From an uncultured Collinsella sp. (GTDB lineage: Bacteria > Actinomycetota > Coriobacteriia > Coriobacteriales > Coriobacteriaceae): a DNA stretch of 26,916 bases. How positions within the stretch are numbered: the first letter of the stretch is position 1; each line of letters opens with the position of its first letter. This document shows positions 1 to 6,370 of this stretch, one piece after another. Below the pieces are notes generated by a model. It worked only from the letters and a program-made list of their open reading frames with translations, was not told the origin of the DNA and did no database searches. The DNA is taken from contig CABSNX010000004.1 in the NCBI GenBank assembly GCA_902479205.1, forward strand, positions 1-26,916, given 5' to 3'. The position numbers and the translations under genes are program-made.

Positions 1-68
1 ATTTTGGGATATTAGATAACGTTTTAGCTGGTAGAATGGCTATTCAGCCGAAGCGTTACTTTGGCTAA
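1..68 (+). CDS. 3' end of an unidentified gene (partial)
   Basis: The frame beginning at base 3 is open from the window edge and ends in TAA at 66-68. Its last residues read ILDNVLAGRMAIQPKRYFG. The other two forward frames stop within the first 20 bases. A strong rho-independent terminator lies 35 bp downstream, which fits the end of a plus-strand gene. The tail is too short for me to assign a family, and the start lies outside the window. It could be a chance open frame, but its composition and the terminator favour a real gene end. Confidence 0.5.
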   Translation, partial: FGILDNVLAGRMAIQPKRYFG

Positions 69-103
69 GCCAACCGCTTGAGACATAACCTCTAGCTCGA
101 TGA

Positions 104-133
104 GGCCCGGACCGTATTGGTTCGGGCCTTTTT
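104..133 (+). terminator. rho-independent terminator
   Basis: A 10-bp stem (GGCCCGGACC with GGTTCGGGCC, one G-U pair) closes a 5-base loop and is followed directly by five T. It would end the transcript of the partial gene at the left edge. Confidence 0.85.
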
Positions 134-199
134 GTGTCTCGAGGACTCGTTAACGCCCTGAAATAGAGCTATCTTCGGCACCGGTCTCTCGTCAAAAAC

Positions 200-320
200 T
201 AAGTGAGTAGACTTTTCGAAACTTGCCGAGCAGGTCATCCATATCACTTTATAAAGCCGCAGGTAAATGCCTTGTTGCAAAACGGCCTGGTCTCCAAAGT
301 GCCAAAAGCCTACTCACTTA
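200..320. repeat. palindromic ~120-bp element, copy 1
   Basis: The element is bounded by a perfect 11-bp terminal inverted repeat, TAAGTGAGTAG at 200-210 and CTACTCACTTA at 310-320. The similarity of the two arms continues imperfectly inward for another ~25 bp, so the transcript could fold into one long hairpin. A second copy in the same orientation lies at 1621-1740, about 80 % identical by eye. The minus-strand gene to its right ends inside it: the stop codon TAG is the TIR. It has no coding capacity of its own and resembles a MITE or REP-like unit. Copy 1 shows TA at both outer ends, as IS630/mariner-type MITEs often do, but no transposase is visible. Confidence 0.85.
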
Positions 321-1437
321 GAACCGCAGCCGTCCACGATCGAGCTGTTTTGTGTCTAACGGGCATCTTTCCGTCAATTACTCCCAATTTTGTCCAGTCA
401 ACGAATAGTTCAGACCGGAGTAATGTCTCAGCCCTTTGCTCATCCGAGCTTTTATCACGATATTCAGCATCGAGCATCCTGCATATGGCCTTAACGATCG
501 CGCGGAATCTATCCTCATCGGATATCTGTCTGTGTGTCAGGAGAAGTACATCGTAGCCCATGGCCTGAAGGGCTGTCATGCGGTCAGCGTCACGCAAGCC
601 ATCCCCTGCGCGTCCGTGCGAGGCCTTTCCCTGACATTCAATGGCCACCTGTCGCTTACCGTCCGGTGAAGAAAGAAGTAGGTCGATATATACACGGGAC
701 TTTCCCACAATCGCTCGGGCACTTGTGCTTAACGTCACTTCAACATTAAGCTCTATGCCGCAAAAACCTTCGCCTCCCAGGGATCGCGGCAGTGCAAGTA
801 GCAAATACGCCTCGACCTCAAAAGGCGACGCGGCACCCAATGGAACGAGTTGCGATACCGCCATAAATCTATTGCCGTAACGCATCCCGCAAACATCTGA
901 ACAAAAACGGTCAAGGTCTCCGCCCAAAACCAAAGCGTCTCGACGCCATAAATTTGAGGCGGTGCCGTCCTCGGACGGGCAGCGCACCCAACCGAACGTT
1001 GTCGAAATCGCGCCCGAATCAATTGCACGCGAAAGCTCCGCCTCAAGTGCCGCCGGCAGGGCACACACCGCAAACAGGCCGCACATCTCCGCCAACACAA
1101 AAAGAAGCTGAAGATCCGTCAGATGCCGCGACATGATGAATGCCGTCAGTAGAGGAGACGTAATCAAAAATCCATGCTCCGTTTCCAGCACGGATTCCCT
1201 GGGAAGCTCGCCCAGAAACAGCCGCTGCCTAATGCTGGCAGAGCATGTCCGTTTGCTTCTCGTCCGAACCAATGTATACAACGGAAAGCCGAGTGCAACC
1301 GCAGCCGTCGGGTTACGGGCGAGGTCATATCGCTGCCGGTCTTCTTCCGGTCGCGGAAGCGGCGGACACAAAGCGCGGACTTGAGGGGGCAAACGCCAGT
1401 ATCTAAAAGCCGATATGTCACAAAGTAAATCCTTCAT
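310..1437 (-). CDS. hypothetical protein with a restriction-endonuclease-like C-terminal domain
   Basis: This encodes 375 aa from the ATG at 1437. A GTG two codons upstream (1443) is also possible, and neither start has a clear Shine-Dalgarno. The N-terminal half (Cys-rich, LPPQVRALCPP, later LLFVLAEMCGLFAVCAL) is not one I can name; its layout recalls AbiEi-like or coriobacterial DUF proteins. The C-terminal part resembles a Vsr/DUF559-like PD-(D/E)XK fold. It has VYIDLLL with a candidate Asp, then VAIECQGKASHG with an E-x-Q in place of the usual E-x-K, then a D-x-x-R helix and MGYDVLLLTHRQI. The stop codon lies in a palindromic element, and another copy sits just upstream of the gene. Base composition looks less GC-rich than the pdxST region. 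No partner methylase or toxin is visible, so the function is unknown. Confidence 0.7.
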   Translation of the reverse strand: MKDLLCDISAFRYWRLPPQVRALCPPLPRPEEDRQRYDLARNPTAAVALGFPLYTLVRTRSKRTCSASIRQRLFLGELPRESVLETEHGFLITSPLLTAFIMSRHLTDLQLLFVLAEMCGLFAVCALPAALEAELSRAIDSGAISTTFGWVRCPSEDGTASNLWRRDALVLGGDLDRFCSDVCGMRYGNRFMAVSQLVPLGAASPFEVEAYLLLALPRSLGGEGFCGIELNVEVTLSTSARAIVGKSRVYIDLLLSSPDGKRQVAIECQGKASHGRAGDGLRDADRMTALQAMGYDVLLLTHRQISDEDRFRAIVKAICRMLDAEYRDKSSDEQRAETLLRSELFVDWTKLGVIDGKMPVRHKTARSWTAAVLSE

Positions 1438-1520
1438 AGGCACAGGAAAACACGAATTTCAACCCAGCCTGTCTCGCATTGGGGCGAACGCACCAAAAAT
1501 GGCACCGAACGGACTGTTAA

Positions 1521-1597
1521 GTTTTCAACAGCCCTCCCCAACTGGCCAAAAGCTTGCCAAAAGCTGGACGAAGCCCTGTTGAAAACCCCATTTTTTT
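1521..1597. repeat. inverted repeat GTTTTCAACAG ... CTGTTGAAAAC with T-tract
   Basis: Arms at 1521-1531 and 1576-1586 match perfectly over 11 bp. They enclose 44 bp that contain a second small repeat (CCAAAAGCTTG, GCCAAAAGCTGG). A run of seven T follows on the plus strand, so it could act as a terminator. It lies between the nuclease-like gene and the second palindromic element. The arm resembles a degenerate DnaA box, but I see no other origin signal. Confidence 0.5.
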
Positions 1598-1620
1598 CTT
1601 ATGCAGAAACTTTGCGCGGC

Positions 1621-1740
1621 AAGTGAGTAGACTTTTTTGAACATCCCGAGCAGGCCGGTCATCCTGCTTTTCAAAACCGCAGGTAGATAGCTTGTTACAA
1701 AACTGCCTGGTCGCCAAAGTTCCAAAGGTCTACTCACTTA
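1621..1740. repeat. palindromic ~120-bp element, copy 2
   Basis: Terminal inverted repeats AAGTGAGTAGAC (1621-1632) and GTCTACTCACTT (1728-1739) match over 12 bp. The interior aligns with copy 1, with blocks such as CGAGCAGG, CCGCAGGTA, CTTGTT, CAAAAC and CTGGTC shared in order. The orientation is the same as copy 1, so the nuclease-like gene sits between direct repeats. The pdxR stop codon lies in its right TIR. Confidence 0.85.
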
Positions 1741-3169
1741 GGTTGCAGAGTGCTCCCATTAGCTGCAATTCCAAGGTATTAAGCACTTTTGGACTCAAAT
1801 CGTCATACTGAACAAGAATTTGACTTGAGTTTTCAGGGACAGATGCGCCATCGGCACACCAATAGCAGTCACTGACATCGACGAACGGGATACCCGAGCG
1901 CGTGAGGGCCCGCACAAAAGAGCTTCCACCCGCTCCGCGCTTTGCAGCCACGGTGCAGTAAAGGCCTGCGTCTGCATGTTCAATCGAGACCTCCCCCGCC
2001 GGAAACGCTTTCCGTACAAGCGACGCCAGGCCATCGCGCGCCTCGCGAGCATGCACGCGCACACGGTTCACATACCGCTCATAATCACCCGATTCCAGCA
2101 AGCGAGCCAAAGCGACTTGGTCAACAGAACTCACCGATGAGGCGTAAAAACCAAGGTTGCGCCTAAACCGCTCCATTAGCTCATCGGGCAACACCATGTA
2201 CGCTAGACGCAACGCCGATGACAGGCTCTTCGAAAACGTGTTGGTGTAGATAACCGACTGAGCGGCATCGATTGACGCGAGCGTGGGAATCGGTTTGCCG
2301 GCAAGGCGAAACTCACAATCAAAGTCATCTTCGATGAGATACCGACCTGGTCGCTCGGCGGCCCAGCTCAGCAGCGCGTAGCGACGTGCAATGCTCGTCA
2401 CAAGGCCGGTCGGATACTGATGGGACGGCATCAGGTGAAGGACATCGGTCCCGCTTTTCTGCAGAGTGCTCAAGTCCACGCCCTCATCATCCAACGGGAT
2501 ATGTCGAACTTTGCAGCCCATAGCCTGATAGATGCGCGTCAGGCGTAAATAGCCCGGATCCTCAACGGCATACACCTTGTCGGCTCCAAGCAGCTGAACC
2601 AACATGGTATCGAGCAGCTGGGCGCCCGCACCGATAACAATGTTATCGGAATTGACATTCATACCCCTTGTCCCGCGCAGATGGCGAGCAATTGCGCGTC
2701 GTAGCCGAGCGGTGCCCTGTGCCGGTGCGGGCGAAAAGATCTCGCGCTCGTCTTCGGATGCCAGCGTCGCCCGCAGTGCGCTTTGCCAAAGCCGCGCCGC
2801 CTCCAAAGCGGAAGGAGAGAGCGCGTCGAATCGCTCGACCTGTCCGTTGACATCATGCGCGCTGGGGCCCACAGAGACGGCATCTCGGTCGATGTTCCCC
2901 GTAGCCAAAGGCAAAACCGGTGCATCCGGAAGCTCGCAAGCGTAGTAGCCACGACGCGGCATTGAGCAAATATAGCCCTCGGCAAGTAACTGGCTATATG
3001 CATTTTCGATAGTAATGACACTGATTCCCAGATGACTGGCAAAGGCGCGCTTAGACGGCAAATGCTCCCCCGCCGCAATGCGTCCAGCAACAATATCGTC
3101 TCGAATTTGCTGGTAAACATACTCATAGAGCGATGCTTCGCCGCGTTTTTCCAAATTGTAGTCAAGCAT
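1730..3169 (-). CDS. pdxR: MocR/PdxR-type regulator (GntR HTH + aminotransferase fold)
   Basis: This encodes 479 aa from the ATG at 3169, which has AGGTGA upstream. A TTG at 3202 would add 11 residues but has no ribosome site. A GntR winged helix occupies about residues 14-75 (LPSKRAFASHLGIS). A linker and a fold-type I aminotransferase domain follow, with LMPSHQYPTG, IEDDFDCEFR and the PLP-binding Lys in TFSKSLSSALR. The MocR family uses PLP as effector, and members divergent from pdxST are the PdxR activators of B6 synthesis. Here pdxS lies divergently 145 bp away, and the gap holds a direct repeat that could be the operator. The last three codons and the stop come from a palindromic element. 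Confidence 0.92.
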   Translation of the reverse strand: MLDYNLEKRGEASLYEYVYQQIRDDIVAGRIAAGEHLPSKRAFASHLGISVITIENAYSQLLAEGYICSMPRRGYYACELPDAPVLPLATGNIDRDAVSVGPSAHDVNGQVERFDALSPSALEAARLWQSALRATLASEDEREIFSPAPAQGTARLRRAIARHLRGTRGMNVNSDNIVIGAGAQLLDTMLVQLLGADKVYAVEDPGYLRLTRIYQAMGCKVRHIPLDDEGVDLSTLQKSGTDVLHLMPSHQYPTGLVTSIARRYALLSWAAERPGRYLIEDDFDCEFRLAGKPIPTLASIDAAQSVIYTNTFSKSLSSALRLAYMVLPDELMERFRRNLGFYASSVSSVDQVALARLLESGDYERYVNRVRVHAREARDGLASLVRKAFPAGEVSIEHADAGLYCTVAAKRGAGGSSFVRALTRSGIPFVDVSDCYWCADGASVPENSSQILVQYDDLSPKVLNTLELQLMGALCNLSE

Positions 3170-3180
3170 GAGCCTATCAC

Positions 3181-3226
3181 CTGACCTTATTAAGCCATTC
3201 AATCTGGTATTAGTCTGACCTTGTTA
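3181..3226. promoter_or_regulatory. candidate PdxR operator (direct repeat)
   Basis: CTGACCTTATTA (3181-3192) and CTGACCTTGTTA (3215-3226) are direct repeats with 11 of 12 bases identical and a 34-bp period, just over three helical turns. They lie in the divergent pdxR-pdxS interval and overlap the probable pdxR leader. MocR-type regulators are known to bind paired direct repeats. Assignment to PdxR is inference. Confidence 0.5.
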
Positions 3227-3314
3227 TTATCTCGAAAACTGAGTATTTCGCCATACCCAGCTCCCCGATAGGATGTTCCGTCAAGCAATGCACATGCCAA
3301 CCAAGGGAGCAACC

Positions 3315-4205
3315 ATGGCAGAACAGACCAGCAAGGCCGATCGCGTCAAACTCAATCGCGAGCTCGCGCAGATGCTCAAGGGCGGCGTCATCATGGACGT
3401 CACCACGCCCGAGCAGGCGCGCATCGCCGAAGAGGCAGGCGCCTGCGCCGTCATGGCACTCGAGCGCATCCCGGCCGATATCCGTGCCGCAGGCGGCGTC
3501 TCGCGCATGAGTGACCCCAAGATGATCAAGGGCATTCAAGAGGCCGTCTCCATCCCCGTCATGGCCAAGTGCCGCATCGGTCATATCGTCGAGGCTCAGG
3601 TCCTTCAGGCTATCGAGATCGACTACATCGATGAGTCCGAGGTTCTCTCCCCCGCCGACGATGTCTACCACATCGACAAGACCCAGTTTGACGTCCCGTT
3701 TGTCTGCGGCGCCCGCGATCTGGGCGAGGCGTTGCGCCGTGTTGCCGAGGGTGCCACGATGATTCGCACCAAGGGCGAGCCGGGCACGGGCGACGTCGTC
3801 CAGGCTGTGCGCCATATGCGCAAGATCCAAAAGCAGATCCGCGACGTTGTTGCCCTGCGCGACGACGAGCTCTTTGAGGCAGCCAAGCAACTGCAGGTTC
3901 CGGTCGAGCTGGTGCGCGAGGTCCATGCCACGGGTAAGCTTCCCGTCGTGAACTTTGCCGCCGGCGGCGTAGCGTCCCCCGCCGACGCCGCGCTGATGAT
4001 GCAGCTGGGTGCCGAAGGCGTCTTTGTGGGCTCGGGCATCTTTAAGAGCGGCGACCCCGCCAAGCGCGCAGCCGCCATCGTCAAGGCCGTGGCAAACTTC
4101 ACCGATGCCAAGCTCATCGCTGAGCTTTCGGAGGACCTGGGCGAGGCCATGGTGGGCATCAACGCCGACGAGATCGAGATCATCATGGAGGAGCGCGGGC
4201 GCTAG
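3315..4205 (+). CDS. pdxS: pyridoxal 5'-phosphate synthase, synthase subunit PdxS
   Basis: This encodes 296 aa. It makes PLP from ribose 5-phosphate, glyceraldehyde 3-phosphate and ammonia passed from PdxT. The ATG at 3315 is chosen because AAGGGAG precedes it; an upstream in-frame ATG (3273) lacks such a site. Visible family residues are Asp28 in MDVTTPEQ, Lys85 in MAKCRIGH (Schiff-base lysine) and Lys153 in [10 protein letters not shown], with a phosphate-binding [17 protein letters not shown] near the C-terminus. Length and motifs are standard for this very conserved family. The gene is followed 20 bp later by pdxT, so the two form an operon, likely driven by the divergent PdxR. Confidence 0.98.
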   Translation: MAEQTSKADRVKLNRELAQMLKGGVIMDVTTPEQARIAEEAGACAVMALERIPADIRAAGGVSRMSDPKMIKGIQEAVSIPVMAKCRIGHIVEAQVLQAIEIDYIDESEVLSPADDVYHIDKTQFDVPFVCGARDLGEALRRVAEGATMIRTKGEPGTGDVVQAVRHMRKIQKQIRDVVALRDDELFEAAKQLQVPVELVREVHATGKLPVVNFAAGGVASPADAALMMQLGAEGVFVGSGIFKSGDPAKRAAAIVKAVANFTDAKLIAELSEDLGEAMVGINADEIEIIMEERGR

Positions 4206-4225
4206 TCCGGCAGAAAGGATCGCAC

Positions 4226-4813
4226 ATGAGCGATTATGCAGACCAGACGGTCGCCGTGCTGGCGGTCCAAGGCGCTTTTGCCGAGCACGAGGCAAGACTA
4301 TCCGAGCTTGGCGCACACTGTATTGAGCTGAGGCAGGCGGCCGATTTGCAGCAGGACTTTGACCGTCTAGTACTTCCCGGCGGCGAGTCTACCGTTCAAG
4401 GGAAGCTGCTTGATGAGTTGGGCATGCTCGAGGAGCTTCGTGCCCGTATCGCTGAAGGCATGCCCGTCCTGGGCACCTGCGCCGGCCTGATTCTGCTGGC
4501 TCACGACCTTGCCGCCCATGACGATAAGGGCACGCCGCGTTTGGCAACCATGGATGTACTTGTCGAGCGCAATGCCTACGGCAGGCAGCTCGGCAGCTTT
4601 CGAACCAAGGGGCAGGTAGGCGGTATCGACGGTGAGGTGCCGCTGACGTTTATCCGCGCGCCCCGCATCGTCGAAGTGCACGGCGACACTGAGGCCGTAG
4701 CCGAAGTCAACGGTCGCATCGTCGCCGCCCGCCAAGGCAACCAGCTCGGCGTCACCTTCCACCCCGAGCTCGACGACGACATGCGCCTCCACGAGCTCTT
4801 CCTCCAAATGTAG
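4226..4813 (+). CDS. pdxT: pyridoxal 5'-phosphate synthase, glutaminase subunit PdxT
   Basis: This encodes 195 aa, a class I glutamine amidotransferase that releases ammonia for PdxS. AAAGGAT lies at the expected distance before the ATG. The oxyanion/substrate motif PGGEST is at residues 51-56, the nucleophile Cys85 sits in GTCAG, and the His179-Glu181 pair lies in FHPEL. Length is normal for the family. It follows pdxS in the same operon, and the two subunits form the 12+12 PLP synthase in known species. No obvious T-tract terminator follows; the next bases enter a repeat-rich gap. Confidence 0.97.
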   Translation: MSDYADQTVAVLAVQGAFAEHEARLSELGAHCIELRQAADLQQDFDRLVLPGGESTVQGKLLDELGMLEELRARIAEGMPVLGTCAGLILLAHDLAAHDDKGTPRLATMDVLVERNAYGRQLGSFRTKGQVGGIDGEVPLTFIRAPRIVEVHGDTEAVAEVNGRIVAARQGNQLGVTFHPELDDDMRLHELFLQM

Positions 4814-4844
4814 GGAGAAAACAAACGAGCGTGGATTTTCGGAC

Positions 4845-4926
4845 GCATAGCAAATGAGAGTGGATAATCTCCCACTTTGAGCTCGAATGCAGACTCAAAC
4901 CGGGAGATTATCCACTCTCATGCTAT
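4845..4926. repeat. long inverted repeat (hairpin) downstream of pdxT
   Basis: A perfect 19-bp inverted repeat has arms at 4855-4873 (begins TGAGAGTGGATAATC) and 4902-4920. The arms extend outward through CATAGC and GCTATG after a two-base slip. Inside is a second stem, TTTGAG (4876-4881) with CTCAAA (4894-4899). There is no T-tract. It is probably a dispersed intergenic palindrome that also ends or stabilises the pdxST transcript. Confidence 0.8.
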
Positions 4927-4984
4927 GTAGTCGTTGGGGACGTTCTTAAACGACTACCCGAACAAGAACGTCCCCAACGACTAC
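4927..4984. repeat. second long inverted repeat, 21-bp perfect arms
   Basis: Arms at 4927-4947 (begins GTAGTCGTTGGGG) and 4964-4984 are perfectly complementary over 21 bp around a 16-base loop. Part of the arm (ACGACTAC) is repeated in the loop. It abuts the preceding hairpin, so two independent palindromes stand in tandem. No coding frame or T-tract is associated. Confidence 0.8.
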
Positions 4985-5021
4985 ATTGTGATAGACGACC
5001 ACGTTTGCCCAGATATAAAAC

Positions 5022-5053
5022 CGGCCAAAATAAACCCGTCCCTTTTTGGCAGG
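5022..5053. repeat. dispersed hairpin repeat, copy A
   Basis: The sequence GGCCAAAATAAACC...CCTTTTTGGCAGG recurs at 25061-25093 with only a few differences. GCCAAAA and TTTTGGC form the stem. It is an intergenic repeat of REP type with no gene of its own. Confidence 0.7.
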
Positions 5054-5162
5054 CGTTGATCAAGGCAACGCCGATGTTTTGACACCGGCAGCGAAAACCC
5101 GCCAGAGCGAGGGAGGCCCTTTTGGGGCGAGATGACGCCATAGATTGAACATAAGTCAGCGA

Positions 5163-5261
5163 GCGGGTCGCATTTGAGGCAAGGTGACGTGAAACGAAAG
5201 GGCGCTGACCTTCTGGTCGCGCCCTTGAAGTTGAACGTCAGATTGTCCAAATGCGGCCCGC
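5163..5261. repeat. ~100-bp imperfect palindrome
   Basis: Outer arms GCGGGTCGCATTTG (5163-5176) and CAAATGCGGCCCGC (5248-5261) match 13 of 14. The pairing continues inward through TGACGT/ACGTCA to an inner stem, AAGGGCGC-T-GACC with GGTCGCGCCCTT around a TTCT tetraloop (5198-5226). Each half is about 48 bp. On the minus strand the inner stem is followed by a T-rich stretch, so it may also end the transcript of the RGG-box gene. Otherwise the 490-bp gap between pdxT and that gene holds only this and the neighbouring repeats; I see no gene in it. Confidence 0.7.
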
Positions 5262-5274
5262 GCAGCGTCGAGCC

Positions 5275-5302
5275 GTTACGCGGTTTGGTAAAACCGCGTA
5301 AC
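5275..5302 (-). terminator. hairpin just after the RGG-box gene
   Basis: GTTACGCGGTTT and AAACCGCGTAAC form a perfect 12-bp stem around GGTA, five bases past the stop codon on the minus strand. No T-run follows, so it is a terminator without a classical tail or an RNA-stabilising hairpin. Confidence 0.5.
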
Positions 5303-5306
5303 CCAA

Positions 5307-6218
5307 CTAAAAACGGTTGCCGCGGAAGCCGCCACCGTTGCGGCCGCCGCGGTCGCCACCGCGACCGCCGCGGTCGTTACCACGGTTGCCGCCAAAGCCG
5401 CCACGGTTGCCGCCGCGGTCGCCATAGCCACCACGGTTGCCACCAAAGCCGCCTCGACCGCCACGGTCGCCGCCACGGTCACCAAAGCCGCCACGGCCAC
5501 CACGATCGCCACCGCGACCCCCACGGTCGCCGCCACGGCCGCCACGATCGCCAAAGCCGCCGCGACCGCCACGGTCGCCGCCACGGCCGCCACGGTCGTC
5601 ACGGCCGCCGCGAGGACCGCGGTCCTCGTCCAGGCCCATAGCGACGAGCGGAGCAATAACCTTATCGAGAGCGGCCATCAGCTCGGTGGCCTCCTCGTAA
5701 GAAAGCTCGGGCAGGAGCTTCTCCTTCTTGTTGGCAAGCTCGACCAGGCCCTCAGCGGCATCCTCGGCGGCGAAGACGACGATCTTGCGCATATCGCCCT
5801 CGGCGTCGTCGATGCGGCCGACCAGATCGGCAGCCTCGGCCTCGGCCATCAGGCCATCGAGCTCACGGAGGCGCATGCCCAGCAGGTCAGACATTTCCTT
5901 CTGCTCCATCTTGGGCTTGAGGTCAAGAAGCTTGATGGCGCGCTCGATGTTCGCCATGCGCTCGGCCTTGGCCTCCTCCTCCTTGGAAATAGCAAAGCGA
6001 CGGCTACGCAGCAGGCGGGCGGCCTTCTGCATCTTGTCCATCAGCTCTTCGTCATCGTAATCAACGGCGGCCTCGACAACCTCGGCCTCCTCCTCGGCGG
6101 AAACCTCGTCAGCAGCCTCAACCTCGGCAGCTTCGGTCTCCACGGTCTCGACTGCCTCGACCTCGGCAGCCATGGTCTCGTTCTCGGTCTCGTTCATGAT
6201 CTCTTCGTTCTCGGACAT
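5307..6218 (-). CDS. acidic, winged-helix-like protein with a C-terminal RGG box
   Basis: This encodes 303 aa; AGGAG precedes the ATG. Three parts are visible. Residues 1-59 are almost all Glu, Ala and Val and strongly acidic. Residues 60-195 are helical and basic at first (MQKAARLLRSRRFAISKEEEAKAERMA). They contain a stretch, MEQKEMSDLLGMRLRELDGLM, that reads like the recognition helices of a MarR-type winged helix, followed by VGRIDDAEGDMRKIVVF as a possible wing. Residues 199-303 carry about twenty RGG triplets spaced by Asp, Phe-Gly or Asn. RGG boxes bind RNA and are best known in eukaryotes; in bacteria they occur mainly as tails of DEAD-box helicases. No helicase domain is present here. 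I infer an RNA- or nucleoid-associated protein; the exact role is unknown. Confidence 0.85.
   Translation of the reverse strand: MSENEEIMNETENETMAAEVEAVETVETEAAEVEAADEVSAEEEAEVVEAAVDYDDEELMDKMQKAARLLRSRRFAISKEEEAKAERMANIERAIKLLDLKPKMEQKEMSDLLGMRLRELDGLMAEAEAADLVGRIDDAEGDMRKIVVFAAEDAAEGLVELANKKEKLLPELSYEEATELMAALDKVIAPLVAMGLDEDRGPRGGRDDRGGRGGDRGGRGGFGDRGGRGGDRGGRGGDRGGRGGFGDRGGDRGGRGGFGGNRGGYGDRGGNRGGFGGNRGNDRGGRGGDRGGRNGGGFRGNRF
5310..5624 (-). repeat. tandem repeats encoding the RGG box
   Basis: Short repeats of CGN-GGN-GGN codons, joined by GAC or TTT-GGT, run through the 3' third of the gene. Longer blocks (for example those encoding DRGGRGGFGDRGG) recur. Such DNA is prone to slippage, so the repeat number is likely to vary between strains and assemblies. 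Confidence 0.85.
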
Positions 6219-6370
6219 GAGACTCCTTCTTGGCCCTCTCGGGCGTCATCGCCCCATTCGCGGGGCCCGTCGCGCACTCTTTGCGCTTTAAACAATCATG
6301 CCTCTCGGCAAAACGTCCATTAGTTTATGGTGTCGCCATCCAATCTAGCTGCAGAATCTATGTGCACACA

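Noticed and set aside
1521..1597. Replication origin
   Set aside because: The arms resemble a DnaA box only loosely. No cluster of boxes, AT-rich unwinding region or dnaA/dnaN gene is nearby.
200..1740. CRISPR array or att sites at the paired repeats
   Set aside because: There are only two copies, 1.3 kb apart, with a gene between; no regular spacers, cas genes or integrase are seen.
3210..4316. 368-aa minus-strand open frame opposite pdxS-pdxT
   Set aside because: It is the shadow of two highly conserved genes. High third-position GC leaves the antisense frame without stops, and it has no family motif.
5276..5656. Ala/Val-rich 126-aa frame over the RGG repeats
   Set aside because: It is a frame-shifted reading of GC-rich tandem repeats on the same strand; the low-complexity product follows from the repeat DNA.
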